A DNA stretch of 44,184 nucleotides, taken from contig CANQBF010000005.1 in NCBI GenBank assembly GCA_947588895.1, positions 1 through 44,184 of the forward strand, written 5' to 3'. The notes beneath the pieces were generated by a model that saw only the letters and a program-made list of their open reading frames with translations, made no database searches and had not been told where the DNA came from. Positions 8,637 to 16,879 of this stretch are shown one piece after another (within the stretch, counting starts at the first letter, position 1; each line of letters opens with the position of its first letter). Source of the stretch: an uncultured Bacilli bacterium. GTDB lineage: Bacteria > Bacillota_I > Bacilli_A > RF39 > UBA660. The translations under genes were made by a program, and so were the position numbers.

Positions 8637-8665
8637 ATGCTAGCACAAATTAAGGCCTTTGTCAA
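8637..8665 (-). promoter_or_regulatory. promoter of the coiled-coil gene (extended -10)
   Basis: Minus strand TTGACA (8660-8665), 17 bases, TAGCAT (8637-8642) with TG one base upstream of the -10. It abuts the stop codon of the gene at 8666 and leaves a leader of about 110 bases that contains an imperfect AACC/GGGTT hairpin of unknown role. Confidence 0.7.
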
Positions 8666-9616
8666 CTAAAAATTTTGCATTAATCTCGTTAAAACTTGAT
8701 CATTTTTTAAAAATGTTAAATTATCAATTAAATTACTTAAATTACTAATATCGTCTTCACTAAGTTCATTATTAAAATTATATTTCCAATAATTAATATA
8801 TATTTTTAAAAATTCATTAATATTATTATCATTAATATTATTATCTAATAATTCAAAATTGTTAGTATAAATTTTATTTATATAATCAATAATTTCATTT
8901 TCGTTAATATTATCCATAAATTTTGATAAAATATTAACTATCATCAATAAATATTGTTTAGATTCTATATTATTACTTGGTTTATTTTTTAAGATATAAA
9001 AGAAAAATTCTCTAAAATTTGTTTTATTAATAAAATAACCATTTAATATTTTTTTATTTTCTAAAAATTCAGATGCATAAGTTTTATCTAATATTTTAAC
9101 AAAATATTCATTTAAGTTATTTTTAATAAAATATTCATCATTAATAATATTAGCTAATATTTTATAATTTAATAAATTTAAATCTTCATAATTTAATAAA
9201 AAATTTGCATAATATAGTGCTAAATCTTCATCTTCAACATTAAATATAATTAAAGGATTTTCTAATATATCTTTTAAAATATTAGCTACATATTCACACT
9301 TTGCACTTTGTAAAATATCAATCGCTTCTGAAGTATATAAATTCGTTTTTATATTTATATTCTTATTATGTATTAATTCATTAACAATATCTAAATAATT
9401 ATTATTTTTAATACTTTTTATTATTGATAAACAATTAATATTTGTATTTTCCATTGCAGTATTAAGAGCAATTGCTAAATATTCAACATCAATTTGATTT
9501 AAATAATGTAAAGTTTTAACATCCATTTTTAAAAGGAGTTCTAATTTTGGTAATTTAACATGAATTCGATATAATTTTATTTTATTTAATAATCTAATTA
9601 TATAAAAATATTTCAT
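8666..9616 (-). CDS. unrecognised Asn/Ile/Leu-rich helical protein
   Basis: 316 residues with strong Asn, Ile, Leu and Lys bias, as expected from extreme AT content. There is no clear signal peptide; the N-terminus (KYFYIIRLLNKIKLYRI) is amphipathic and basic rather than a true membrane span. The sequence reads as consecutive short helices, possibly an alpha-solenoid, but no catalytic motif is visible. AAGGAG eight bases before the ATG supports the start. It follows the gene at 9621 by four bases and is surely co-transcribed with it. Confidence 0.75.
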   Translation of the reverse strand: MKYFYIIRLLNKIKLYRIHVKLPKLELLLKMDVKTLHYLNQIDVEYLAIALNTAMENTNINCLSIIKSIKNNNYLDIVNELIHNKNINIKTNLYTSEAIDILQSAKCEYVANILKDILENPLIIFNVEDEDLALYYANFLLNYEDLNLLNYKILANIINDEYFIKNNLNEYFVKILDKTYASEFLENKKILNGYFINKTNFREFFFYILKNKPSNNIESKQYLLMIVNILSKFMDNINENEIIDYINKIYTNNFELLDNNINDNNINEFLKIYINYWKYNFNNELSEDDISNLSNLIDNLTFLKNDQVLTRLMQNF

Positions 9617-9620
9617 AAAA

Positions 9621-10667
9621 TTACTCCTTTTTCAATTTTAATTTTTTAACATTTATATTATTTTTATTGATTTCTGATAATAAATCTTCTAATAATATAT
9701 GAAACATATTATTTGAAGGAATAATATTGTTTGTTTGTAAATAATGATTATTTATAATAAAAGCACTATTAAAATCATTATTTTTTATGGCAGTATACAT
9801 ATTAGTACCATTATATTCAGTCATTTCAATAACTACTTCTTGAGGATTATTTTTTATTGCCTCAATCAGATTAATTATTTTAATTATACATTCGTAACGA
9901 TACTTTAAATGACGATTTTTCTTAATTTCAGTTAATGATTCTAAAACTAAATTATATTCTTTTTTTAGTATTTGATGTTCAAGTGTTTTTAAAAACTTAT
10001 GATTATAATCAATTAATTTATATAATAGTATTTTTGAAATAAAATCCCTTGGTAAAATTCCATATTTTCTAGTATAATCATTATATAATTTAAAAGCATA
10101 AGAATAATGATCTAAATATGTATAATAACGAACTGAGCGTAACATATTAAGATAATTGGTATTTATTTTTAATTCATCAGCAAATATCATATCTTCAAAT
10201 TCCATATCATAAGCATAGTTTTTTAATAATGGATAATCTTCAGGAACATTTTTAAGAATACTTAACATGAAAAGATAATAATTACAATCTATTAAATCAA
10301 CTTCATTAGCAAAGATATATAACATATTTAAATATTTATAAGCATTATCTAAATCATCATAACTTACTGCAATATTAAATAATTGATTTATATAATATTT
10401 TTCATAAGGTAAATATTCTAAAGAATTTAAACATGCTTTAATTGCCTTATCTTTATTATTAGTTTTAAAAGCATCAGCTTGAATAAAACGATGAATAATA
10501 TTAGTATTTAATATATATTTATTATTAACTTTAATTATTTTTTCAAAATCAATTAAATAACTTATTTCACGATAAGAAAAGCCTAGATGCAATAATTTAT
10601 CTAAATCAATATAATTATCTTTAACATAAGTATTATATAAAAGTAACATTTTATCTTCTGGTAACAT
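9621..10667 (-). CDS. unrecognised helical-repeat (TPR-like) protein
   Basis: 348 residues. The early part resembles a winged-helix or TPR pattern (FSYREISYLIDFEKIIKVNNKY, shortened here), followed by helical pairs reminiscent of TPRs, such as ISYLI and YKYLNMLYIFANEVD. I place the start at the ATG at 10667 because the strong site GAGGGGG lies seven bases before it; an in-frame TTG 15 bases upstream would put that site inside the gene. It is first in a two-gene unit with its own promoter. No function can be assigned. Confidence 0.75.
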   Translation of the reverse strand: MLPEDKMLLLYNTYVKDNYIDLDKLLHLGFSYREISYLIDFEKIIKVNNKYILNTNIIHRFIQADAFKTNNKDKAIKACLNSLEYLPYEKYYINQLFNIAVSYDDLDNAYKYLNMLYIFANEVDLIDCNYYLFMLSILKNVPEDYPLLKNYAYDMEFEDMIFADELKINTNYLNMLRSVRYYTYLDHYSYAFKLYNDYTRKYGILPRDFISKILLYKLIDYNHKFLKTLEHQILKKEYNLVLESLTEIKKNRHLKYRYECIIKIINLIEAIKNNPQEVVIEMTEYNGTNMYTAIKNNDFNSAFIINNHYLQTNNIIPSNNMFHILLEDLLSEINKNNINVKKLKLKKE

Positions 10668-10694
10668 ATTTATCCCCCTCAATTAGACCCTACT

Positions 10695-10723
10695 ATTATA
10701 TAATTATTTTTTAATTCATGCAA
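10695..10723 (-). promoter_or_regulatory. promoter of the two-gene unit 10667-8666
   Basis: Minus strand TTGCAT (10718-10723), 17-base spacer, consensus TATAAT (10695-10700), directly after the terminator of the preceding operon. Confidence 0.75.
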
Positions 10724-10724
10724 G

Positions 10725-10760
10725 AAAAAAGACAATTTTTTATTATCTTACTAATTGTCT
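10725..10760 (-). terminator. terminator of the comN-like/rel/dtd operon
   Basis: Minus strand AGACAATT and AATTGTCT form an 8-bp stem followed by six Us. The stop codon of the gene at 10743 lies in the loop. Confidence 0.75.
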
Positions 10761-11456
10761 ACTTTTAATTTTATTTTTATCTTTAACATTTTTTAATATT
10801 ATATCAACGTCTTTTATATCACTATTTAAAAAATTAGCAATATCTTCATTTGAATAATTTTTCTTATTAATTATTCCTTTATTTAAAAATATAATAAATA
10901 ATTCTTTTATATTTAATATTGTATTATTATTATTATTTTGATATTTTTTTAACTCTGTACAAGCAAAATTACAATTATTACTTAAATTTAAGCCTTTTAA
11001 AATATTAAATTGTAAATAATTATTTATTTGATATTCTATGGTACTAAGCATATTTTTGGGAATACTATTAATATCAAATTTAGATTTGCGATGATTATCT
11101 TTAATTAATTCCATTAATTTTTCACGATCATTAAGTAAATCTTGATATTTACTTAAATAATTATCTCTTATTGTTATTACTTTATTAAAACCAGTCATTA
11201 CATCATTATCCATGTTTAAAAATTTATTTATTTCCCATGCACCATATCGATAGTCGTTTATTTTACCTGTTGCCAGTAATCCAATAATTATATCTCTAAG
11301 TGATAATTCATTTTTTAATAAGTAATTTAATATTACTCTTTCACTATAATCAATACTATCTAAAGCAAATAATTTTGTAAAATTCATATTTTCTTTATAT
11401 TCTTTTGTTTTTTGCCCCATTATTCTTGTATAATTAATATCATTTTGTAAATTCAT
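10743..11456 (-). CDS. unrecognised protein downstream of dtd
   Basis: 237 residues, soluble and helical. The C-terminal 60 residues (SNEDIANFLNSDIKDVDIIL) look like a helix-turn-helix-type fold that could bind nucleic acid, and the middle (LRDIIIGLLATGKINDYRYG) is another short helical unit. The ATG at 11456 is chosen because AGAGGA lies just upstream; an ATG 18 bases earlier would overlap dtd and place this site within codons. It is the last gene of the operon before a terminator. Function unknown; the HTH idea is weak. Confidence 0.7.
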   Translation of the reverse strand: MNLQNDINYTRIMGQKTKEYKENMNFTKLFALDSIDYSERVILNYLLKNELSLRDIIIGLLATGKINDYRYGAWEINKFLNMDNDVMTGFNKVITIRDNYLSKYQDLLNDREKLMELIKDNHRKSKFDINSIPKNMLSTIEYQINNYLQFNILKGLNLSNNCNFACTELKKYQNNNNNTILNIKELFIIFLNKGIINKKNYSNEDIANFLNSDIKDVDIILKNVKDKNKIKSRQLVR

Positions 11457-11470
11457 TTTTCCTCTTTCTT

Positions 11471-11920
11471 TCATAATATTTTATTTTTACTATCGATTAT
11501 AATTGTCGTTGGACCATTATTTTCAATATTTACTACCATATCACTGCCAAATATACCAGGATATGTTTTAACTATTTTATTTAATTCATCATTAAATATT
11601 TCATATAATTTAATGGCTTCATTACCATTTAAAGCTCTCGTATAACTAGGTCTATTACCATTACTAGTAATGGCATATAAAGTAAATTGACTAATAGATA
11701 ATATATTACCACCAACATCTAATATACTTTTATTCATTACTTTATTTTCATCATCAAAAATTCTTAAATTAATTATTTTTCTTACGATATAATTTATATC
11801 ATCTATAGTATCATCATTTGTAAAACAAGAAAAAACAACTAATCCTTCATTTATTTGATTATATATTTTTTCATTAATGATAACATTAGCACTCTTAACT
11901 TTTTGAATTACTACTCGCAT
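11471..11920 (-). CDS. dtd: D-aminoacyl-tRNA deacylase
   Basis: Dtd removes D-amino acids (and Gly) wrongly attached to tRNAs. The 149-residue protein has the two family active-site motifs, SQFTLYA (around residue 78) and the cross-subunit GPT motif in NNGPTTIII near the C-terminus. It is downstream of rel and overlaps its stop codon by one base, the same rel-dtd order as in Bacillus and Clostridium. Confidence 0.95.
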   Translation of the reverse strand: MRVVIQKVKSANVIINEKIYNQINEGLVVFSCFTNDDTIDDINYIVRKIINLRIFDDENKVMNKSILDVGGNILSISQFTLYAITSNGNRPSYTRALNGNEAIKLYEIFNDELNKIVKTYPGIFGSDMVVNIENNGPTTIIIDSKNKIL

Positions 11921-14046
11921 TATTCGATTACCTTAATATTTTTAAATTTTAATAGTTGATTTTTAAAATGCTCTAATTCATCTTTATCTTTAACTTTTAT
12001 TGTTAAATTACAAATTAATCCTTCAATACTATCTTTATTTTTTATTTCTGTTATCATTATTTTTTCTTTAGTTGATAGTGAAATTAAATCCATAAGAAAA
12101 TTATTATTATTAACTAATAAAGTTAAATTAGTTTCATAAGTATTAGTCGTATCCATATTCCATTCTACATCAACTAATCTATCACTATTTTTACTAACAT
12201 TTTTACAATCTTTTTTATGAATAGTAACCCCAGCACCTTTAGTTATAAAGCCAATTATTTCATCACCTTTAACGGGATTACAACATTTAGCTAAACTATA
12301 CATAATCTTGGTATTACCATCAATAATAACATCATCTTTTAAAGATTTATCTTTTCTAGGTTTAATTTTTTCAATTAAAATATCATCAACATTTTGTTTA
12401 TCTTCACTTGTTAAATTAATAATATAACCTGCAGTATAACGAAGTGAACCAATAGATAAATATAATTCATCAATATTATCTAATTTTAAATCTTTTAATA
12501 CTTTAGCTAAATTAGTATCATTTAAAACTTCACTTTGACTTAATTTTCTTTTTCTTAGTTCTTTTTCTAAAATATTTTTACCTTTAGCAATTAAATTTTC
12601 TCTTTCTTTCTTACTAAAATATGATTTTATTTTTGATTTTGCTTGTTCAGTTTTAACAAAATTTAACCAATCAGCATTTGGAGTCGCATTATTATTAGTT
12701 ATTATCTTAACTATATCATTATTTTCTAAATTATAAGATAATGGCACAATATTATCATTAACTATTGCTCCCACTGTTGTATCACCAACACCACTATGAA
12801 TACGATAGGCAAAGTCAATTGGGGTCGCTCCTTTAGGTAGTTCAATAACATCTCCCTTAGGAGTGAAAACATATATTAATTCTCCAAGTAAGTTATTATG
12901 CATTGCTTGTTCAAAATTAATATCTTCTTCTTCACTATTCGTTTCAATAATATTACGGAACATTTCTAATTTTTGCTCCATTATGGCTTGAACTTTTTTG
13001 GTACCTTTTTCTTTATATGACCAATGGGAAGCAATACCTTTTTCAGCAATTTCATCCATTTCATAAGTTCTTACTTGAACCTCATATACTTCGCCATCAC
13101 TTCCAAAAACAGTGGTATGTAAACTTTGATACATATTTTCTTTTGGATTAGCTATATAATCTTTAAATCTTTTTGGTACCGGACGATATTTAGAATGAAT
13201 AAGGCCAATAACAGTATAACATTCAGCTTCTGTATTAACAAAAATTCTTAATGCTAAAATATCATATATTTGGTCCCATGTTTTACCATTAGAAAGTTTA
13301 TTATAAATTGAATAAACACTTTTTACTCGTCCTTTTATTTTATGCTCAATATCATTCTCATTTAATAAATGAGATAAATCTTCTTTCATTTCCTCTAAGT
13401 TGTCATTAAGTTCCGCAGTTGTTTTATCTAGTCTTTCGACAATATCATCATATACATCTGGTTTTAATATTTTTAAGCAAATATTTTCTAATTCACTTTT
13501 AATTGAATTAATACCAAGGCGATGTGCAATTGGAACTAAAACGGTCATCGTTTCTCTAGCTTTATCTTTTTGTTTTTCTTCTTTTATTGCCCAATTAGTA
13601 CGCATATTATGTAATCTATCAGCAAGCTTTATATAAAGTACCCGAGGGTCTTCAGCAAGACCAACTAAAACTTTTCTTAAATATATTGCTGAATTTTCGG
13701 TTTCATCTACTAATTCTAATTTGTTTATTTTTGAAACACTGTCAACAATCGTTGCTACTTCACTACCAAATTTTTCTTCTAATATTTCTTTTGTTGCTGT
13801 TTTACCATTATTTAATACTTCATGTAATAATGCAGCAATTATCGTGGTATCATCAACATTTAAATCAATTAAAATATCGACAACATGTAAAGGATGAGTT
13901 ATATAATCATCACCACTTAAACGCTTTAATCCTTTGTGTTCTTCACATGCAAAAAGATAAGCTTCTTTGATTTTATCTAATGAATCTTTATAAATATCTT
14001 TAATTTTATCATATATTATTTCATAACTTATTTCTTCATCTTTCAT
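11920..14046 (-). CDS. rel: RelA/SpoT-type (p)ppGpp synthetase with altered hydrolase site
   Basis: Long RSH stringent-response enzyme of 708 residues. Order: HD hydrolase domain (about 25-200), synthetase domain (about 240-360, with RFKD, YQSLHTTV and EVQVRT intact), TGS (about 390-450), zinc-finger/helical region with KCCNPVKGDEI, and C-terminal ACT. The synthetase site looks active. The hydrolase site is not normal: aligned with streptococcal Rel, Arg42 and His51 are kept and His75 is kept, but the HD Asp is Glu76, and the Glu-Asp pair needed for hydrolysis is Asn79-Asn80. It may therefore make but not degrade (p)ppGpp. AGGTGG precedes the ATG; the gene sits between a ComN-like gene and dtd. 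Confidence 0.95.
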   Translation of the reverse strand: MKDEEISYEIIYDKIKDIYKDSLDKIKEAYLFACEEHKGLKRLSGDDYITHPLHVVDILIDLNVDDTTIIAALLHEVLNNGKTATKEILEEKFGSEVATIVDSVSKINKLELVDETENSAIYLRKVLVGLAEDPRVLYIKLADRLHNMRTNWAIKEEKQKDKARETMTVLVPIAHRLGINSIKSELENICLKILKPDVYDDIVERLDKTTAELNDNLEEMKEDLSHLLNENDIEHKIKGRVKSVYSIYNKLSNGKTWDQIYDILALRIFVNTEAECYTVIGLIHSKYRPVPKRFKDYIANPKENMYQSLHTTVFGSDGEVYEVQVRTYEMDEIAEKGIASHWSYKEKGTKKVQAIMEQKLEMFRNIIETNSEEEDINFEQAMHNNLLGELIYVFTPKGDVIELPKGATPIDFAYRIHSGVGDTTVGAIVNDNIVPLSYNLENNDIVKIITNNNATPNADWLNFVKTEQAKSKIKSYFSKKERENLIAKGKNILEKELRKRKLSQSEVLNDTNLAKVLKDLKLDNIDELYLSIGSLRYTAGYIINLTSEDKQNVDDILIEKIKPRKDKSLKDDVIIDGNTKIMYSLAKCCNPVKGDEIIGFITKGAGVTIHKKDCKNVSKNSDRLVDVEWNMDTTNTYETNLTLLVNNNNFLMDLISLSTKEKIMITEIKNKDSIEGLICNLTIKVKDKDELEHFKNQLLKFKNIKVIE

Positions 14047-14059
14047 TTAAACCACCTTA

Positions 14060-14314
14060 TTAATTATTATTTGATTTTTTTATAAATATTTCTATATCTA
14101 GTAATGATACATTTAAAATATCATATACCATTTCATATATTCTTAAATCTTTTTTATTATACCAAATATTTTTAGCACAATAATCCCAAATATTTTTACA
14201 GGTAATATTAGTAACTTTAGCTCGTTTAAATTCATCTACTCTTGTTTTTAAAGCCGGTAATATTCTTTTATATAAATCATTAATATTATCAAATTTTTCT
14301 AAAGCCTCAGCCAT
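14060..14314 (-). CDS. ComN-like post-transcriptional regulator
   Basis: 84 residues, cytoplasmic. The pattern VDEFKRAKVTNITCKNIWDY, then a Trp (NIWYNKK) and a final VYDILNVSLLDIEIFI follows the Bacillus ComN (YrzD) family, which has an EF...VT..(D/N)LW..L signature, a second Trp and VNDIL.LS...Y. In B. subtilis comN lies beside spoVB; here the divergent neighbour is a SpoVB-like flippase, which supports the call. ComN acts on comE mRNA in B. subtilis, and this window also carries comEA-comEC. Assignment is by pattern memory and context; the role is inference. Confidence 0.6.
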   Translation of the reverse strand: MAEALEKFDNINDLYKRILPALKTRVDEFKRAKVTNITCKNIWDYCAKNIWYNKKDLRIYEMVYDILNVSLLDIEIFIKKSNNN

Positions 14315-14340
14315 AAATATTAAGTTCCTTTCATAATATT

Positions 14341-14369
14341 ATTATATACTATTTTATTTGTATTTTAAA
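14341..14369 (-). promoter_or_regulatory. promoter of the comN-like/rel/dtd operon
   Basis: Minus strand TTTAAA (14364-14369), 17 bases, consensus TATAAT (14341-14346). It overlaps the upstream region of the divergent flippase gene, whose own promoter is less clear (a TATACT at 14345-14350 without a good -35). Confidence 0.6.
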
Positions 14370-14377
14370 GGAGAATT

Positions 14378-15679
14378 ATGAAAAATAAGAATATATTTTT
14401 TAAATCAACTTTAATTTTAATATGTGGTGGTATAATTACTAAAATTTTAGGATTTATCATTCGGATTATCTATACAAGAATTGTTGGTGAAGAAGTAATT
14501 GGTTTATACTCTTTAGTTATGCCTACGTATTCTTTATTAATAACTATTGCCACATTAGCTCTTCCGACTACAATTTCTAAATTAGTTGCTGAAAATAAAC
14601 ATAATAATTTAAAAATAATTAGTACAGGTACTATTCTTATCATGACAATTAATTTTATTGTAGTAACTTTTATGCTTTTAACTGCCCGTTTTATTTCCAA
14701 TGTTCTACTTCAAGAACCACGTTGTTATTTATTAATTATTGCAATGAGTTTTACTTTTCCCATTATTAGTATTTCTAGTATTATTAAAGGTTATTTCTAT
14801 GGTAAACAAAACATGGTACCGAATGTTGTTTCCAATATTTTTGAACAATTAATTAGAGGTTTACTTATCTATCTTTTTGTTCCTAAAATAATGGCCGTTA
14901 GTGATATTTTAGCAGCTTGTTCACTCTTTTTATTTTCATTTATTGAAGAATTAGTTTCCATATTTATTAATTTATTATTTTTACCTAAACATATTAAAGT
15001 CCATAAAGGTTCTTTAAAACCAGATAAAATGACTTTAAAAAGTATCTTAGATATTTCTCTTCCCACTGTTTCATCAAGAATTATTGGTAATATTGGTTAT
15101 TTTTTTGAACCAATAATATTACAAAATATTTTATTATATGCAGGTTGTTCAACCAATTATATATTAACGGAATATGGAGCTTATAATGCTTATACAATTA
15201 CTATTTTAACTGTTCCATCATTTTTTATAACTGCTATTTCATCATCATTAATTCCGGAAGTAAGTAAATATTATTTGCAAAAAAATTATTACCTATTAAA
15301 AAAACGATTAAAAGAAGCTTTAAAATTTGCTTTTTTAATCGGTATTCCTTACTCAATTCTTTTAATATTCTTTGGTAAAAATATTTTACATTTTATTTAT
15401 CAAACTAAAATGGGTTTAAATTATATATTAATATTAGCCCCAATATTTCCTTTATTTTATATTGAAAATATCTTAATGAGTTTTATGCAAGGAATTAACA
15501 AAGCTAAAATAACAATGCGAATCACTATTGTCGGAGTAATCATTAAAAATTTAGCTTTAATTATTTTTGGTTTACTTCATACTGGAATGTATGCTTTAGT
15601 TATATCGGAAATTATTAATATTTTCTTTGTTGTATTTTTAAATTTATATTATACTCAAAAATTTTTTAAGACATTATAA
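14378..15679 (+). CDS. SpoVB/MurJ-like lipid-linked oligosaccharide flippase (MOP superfamily)
   Basis: A polytopic membrane protein of 433 residues with about 12-14 hydrophobic segments. The N-terminus (GGIITKILGFIIRIIYTRIVG, shortened) and the following GEEVIGLYSLVMPTYSLL match the SpoVB/polysaccharide-transporter family that moves undecaprenyl-linked precursors across the membrane. In sporulating bacteria SpoVB serves cortex synthesis; in others such proteins act like MurJ in wall synthesis. AAAGGAG precedes the ATG. It is the only + strand gene of this block, divergent from the ComN-like gene, and its last six bases overlap the convergent mnmA. Whether it is a sporulation or general flippase is not decided. 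Confidence 0.85.
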   Translation: MKNKNIFFKSTLILICGGIITKILGFIIRIIYTRIVGEEVIGLYSLVMPTYSLLITIATLALPTTISKLVAENKHNNLKIISTGTILIMTINFIVVTFMLLTARFISNVLLQEPRCYLLIIAMSFTFPIISISSIIKGYFYGKQNMVPNVVSNIFEQLIRGLLIYLFVPKIMAVSDILAACSLFLFSFIEELVSIFINLLFLPKHIKVHKGSLKPDKMTLKSILDISLPTVSSRIIGNIGYFFEPIILQNILLYAGCSTNYILTEYGAYNAYTITILTVPSFFITAISSSLIPEVSKYYLQKNYYLLKKRLKEALKFAFLIGIPYSILLIFFGKNILHFIYQTKMGLNYILILAPIFPLFYIENILMSFMQGINKAKITMRITIVGVIIKNLALIIFGLLHTGMYALVISEIINIFFVVFLNLYYTQKFFKTL

Positions 15680-16768
15680 ATACCATAATTTTTCATTATT
15701 CTTATATACAGTATCAATAAAACCACAACCTAAACATTCTTCACCTAAATATAAGACACAAGCTTGTCCGGGAGTTACTGATTTAGCTCTATCATATTTA
15801 ACCATAATTTCATTATTTTCTAAATATTCTAGTGTTACTGGTACATCTTCTCCTCGATAACGAAATTTAGCTGTACAAAATGTTGGATGGGTACTACTGA
15901 TAAAATTAACATCACTAATTTTACATGCATCACTATATAAGTATTCTTCATCCCCAATAGTAACATATAATATATTATTTTTAACATCTTTACCACATAC
16001 AAAATGTCTTTTCGTATGACCGGATAAACCAACATTTTTTCTTTGACCTATTGTATAATTCATGAGTCCAGTATGTTCACCAATTACTTTCTTAGTTTTA
16101 ACATCTATTATTGGACCTTTATTTTCTTTTAAGAAATTATGAATAAATTTTTGAAAATTTCTTTCGCCAATAAAACAGATACCTGTCGAATCTTTTTTAT
16201 CAAATACAGGAATATTAGCATTTTTAGCTATTTCTCTTACTTCTGGTTTAGTTAAATTACCTATAGGAAATAATACATCTTTAAATTCTTCATATGAAAC
16301 ATCAGCTAAAAAATATGTTTGGTCTTTATTTAAATCTTTAGCTCTTAGTAATCTTCCTTTTTCAATTCTAGCATAATGTCCTGTGGCAATAAATTTAGCT
16401 CCTAATTTTTTAGCTTCTTTTTTAAATAAATCAAATTTAATATATTTATTACATAACATATCTGGATTTGGTGTTCTTCCTTTTTCAAGTTCACTTAAAA
16501 AATATTTAAATACATAATCCCAATATTCTTTAATAAAATCAACACGATATAGAGGAATACCTAAATGTTCACATACTTCTTTAGCGTCATTATAATCTCT
16601 TTCTTGAGGACATATAATATCATCATTTTCAAAATCTTCGCCATTTATGGTACTATCCCAATTTCGCATAAATAAACCAATAACATTATATCCATCTTGT
16701 TTTAATAAATAAGCCGCAACTGCAGAATCTACTCCCCCACTCATACCAATTACAACTGTTTCTTTCAT
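15674..16768 (-). CDS. mnmA: tRNA-specific 2-thiouridylase
   Basis: MnmA introduces s2U at the wobble position of Lys, Glu and Gln tRNAs, using ATP and a persulfide relay. The PP-loop GMSGGVDSAVAAYLL is at the N-terminus, the first catalytic Cys lies in NPDMLCNKYIKF and the second in DSTGICFIGER. The start is placed at the ATG at 16768, after GGTGG; upstream in-frame codons would not fit this site. 364 residues is normal length. It is a single-gene unit with an extended -10 promoter, convergent with the flippase. Confidence 0.96.
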   Translation of the reverse strand: MKETVVIGMSGGVDSAVAAYLLKQDGYNVIGLFMRNWDSTINGEDFENDDIICPQERDYNDAKEVCEHLGIPLYRVDFIKEYWDYVFKYFLSELEKGRTPNPDMLCNKYIKFDLFKKEAKKLGAKFIATGHYARIEKGRLLRAKDLNKDQTYFLADVSYEEFKDVLFPIGNLTKPEVREIAKNANIPVFDKKDSTGICFIGERNFQKFIHNFLKENKGPIIDVKTKKVIGEHTGLMNYTIGQRKNVGLSGHTKRHFVCGKDVKNNILYVTIGDEEYLYSDACKISDVNFISSTHPTFCTAKFRYRGEDVPVTLEYLENNEIMVKYDRAKSVTPGQACVLYLGEECLGCGFIDTVYKNNEKLWYL

Positions 16769-16796
16769 ACAACCACCAAACCTTTTAAACACTACT

Positions 16797-16825
16797 ATTA
16801 TACCATGTATTATTTCTTTTTTTAA
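16797..16825 (-). promoter_or_regulatory. promoter of mnmA
   Basis: Minus strand TATAAT at 16797-16802 with TG upstream (extended -10). The -35 region is only TTAAAA-like. Confidence 0.5.
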
Positions 16826-16841
16826 CTAATTTTTAATTACT

Positions 16842-16870
16842 AAAAAATCTAGTACATTTAATACTAGATT
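16842..16870 (-). terminator. terminator of the TasA-like/lectin-like surface gene
   Basis: Minus strand AATCTAGTA and TACTAGATT form a 9-bp stem with a 7-base loop, followed by a short U-rich stretch. Confidence 0.65.
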
Positions 16871-16879
16871 TATATTTTA

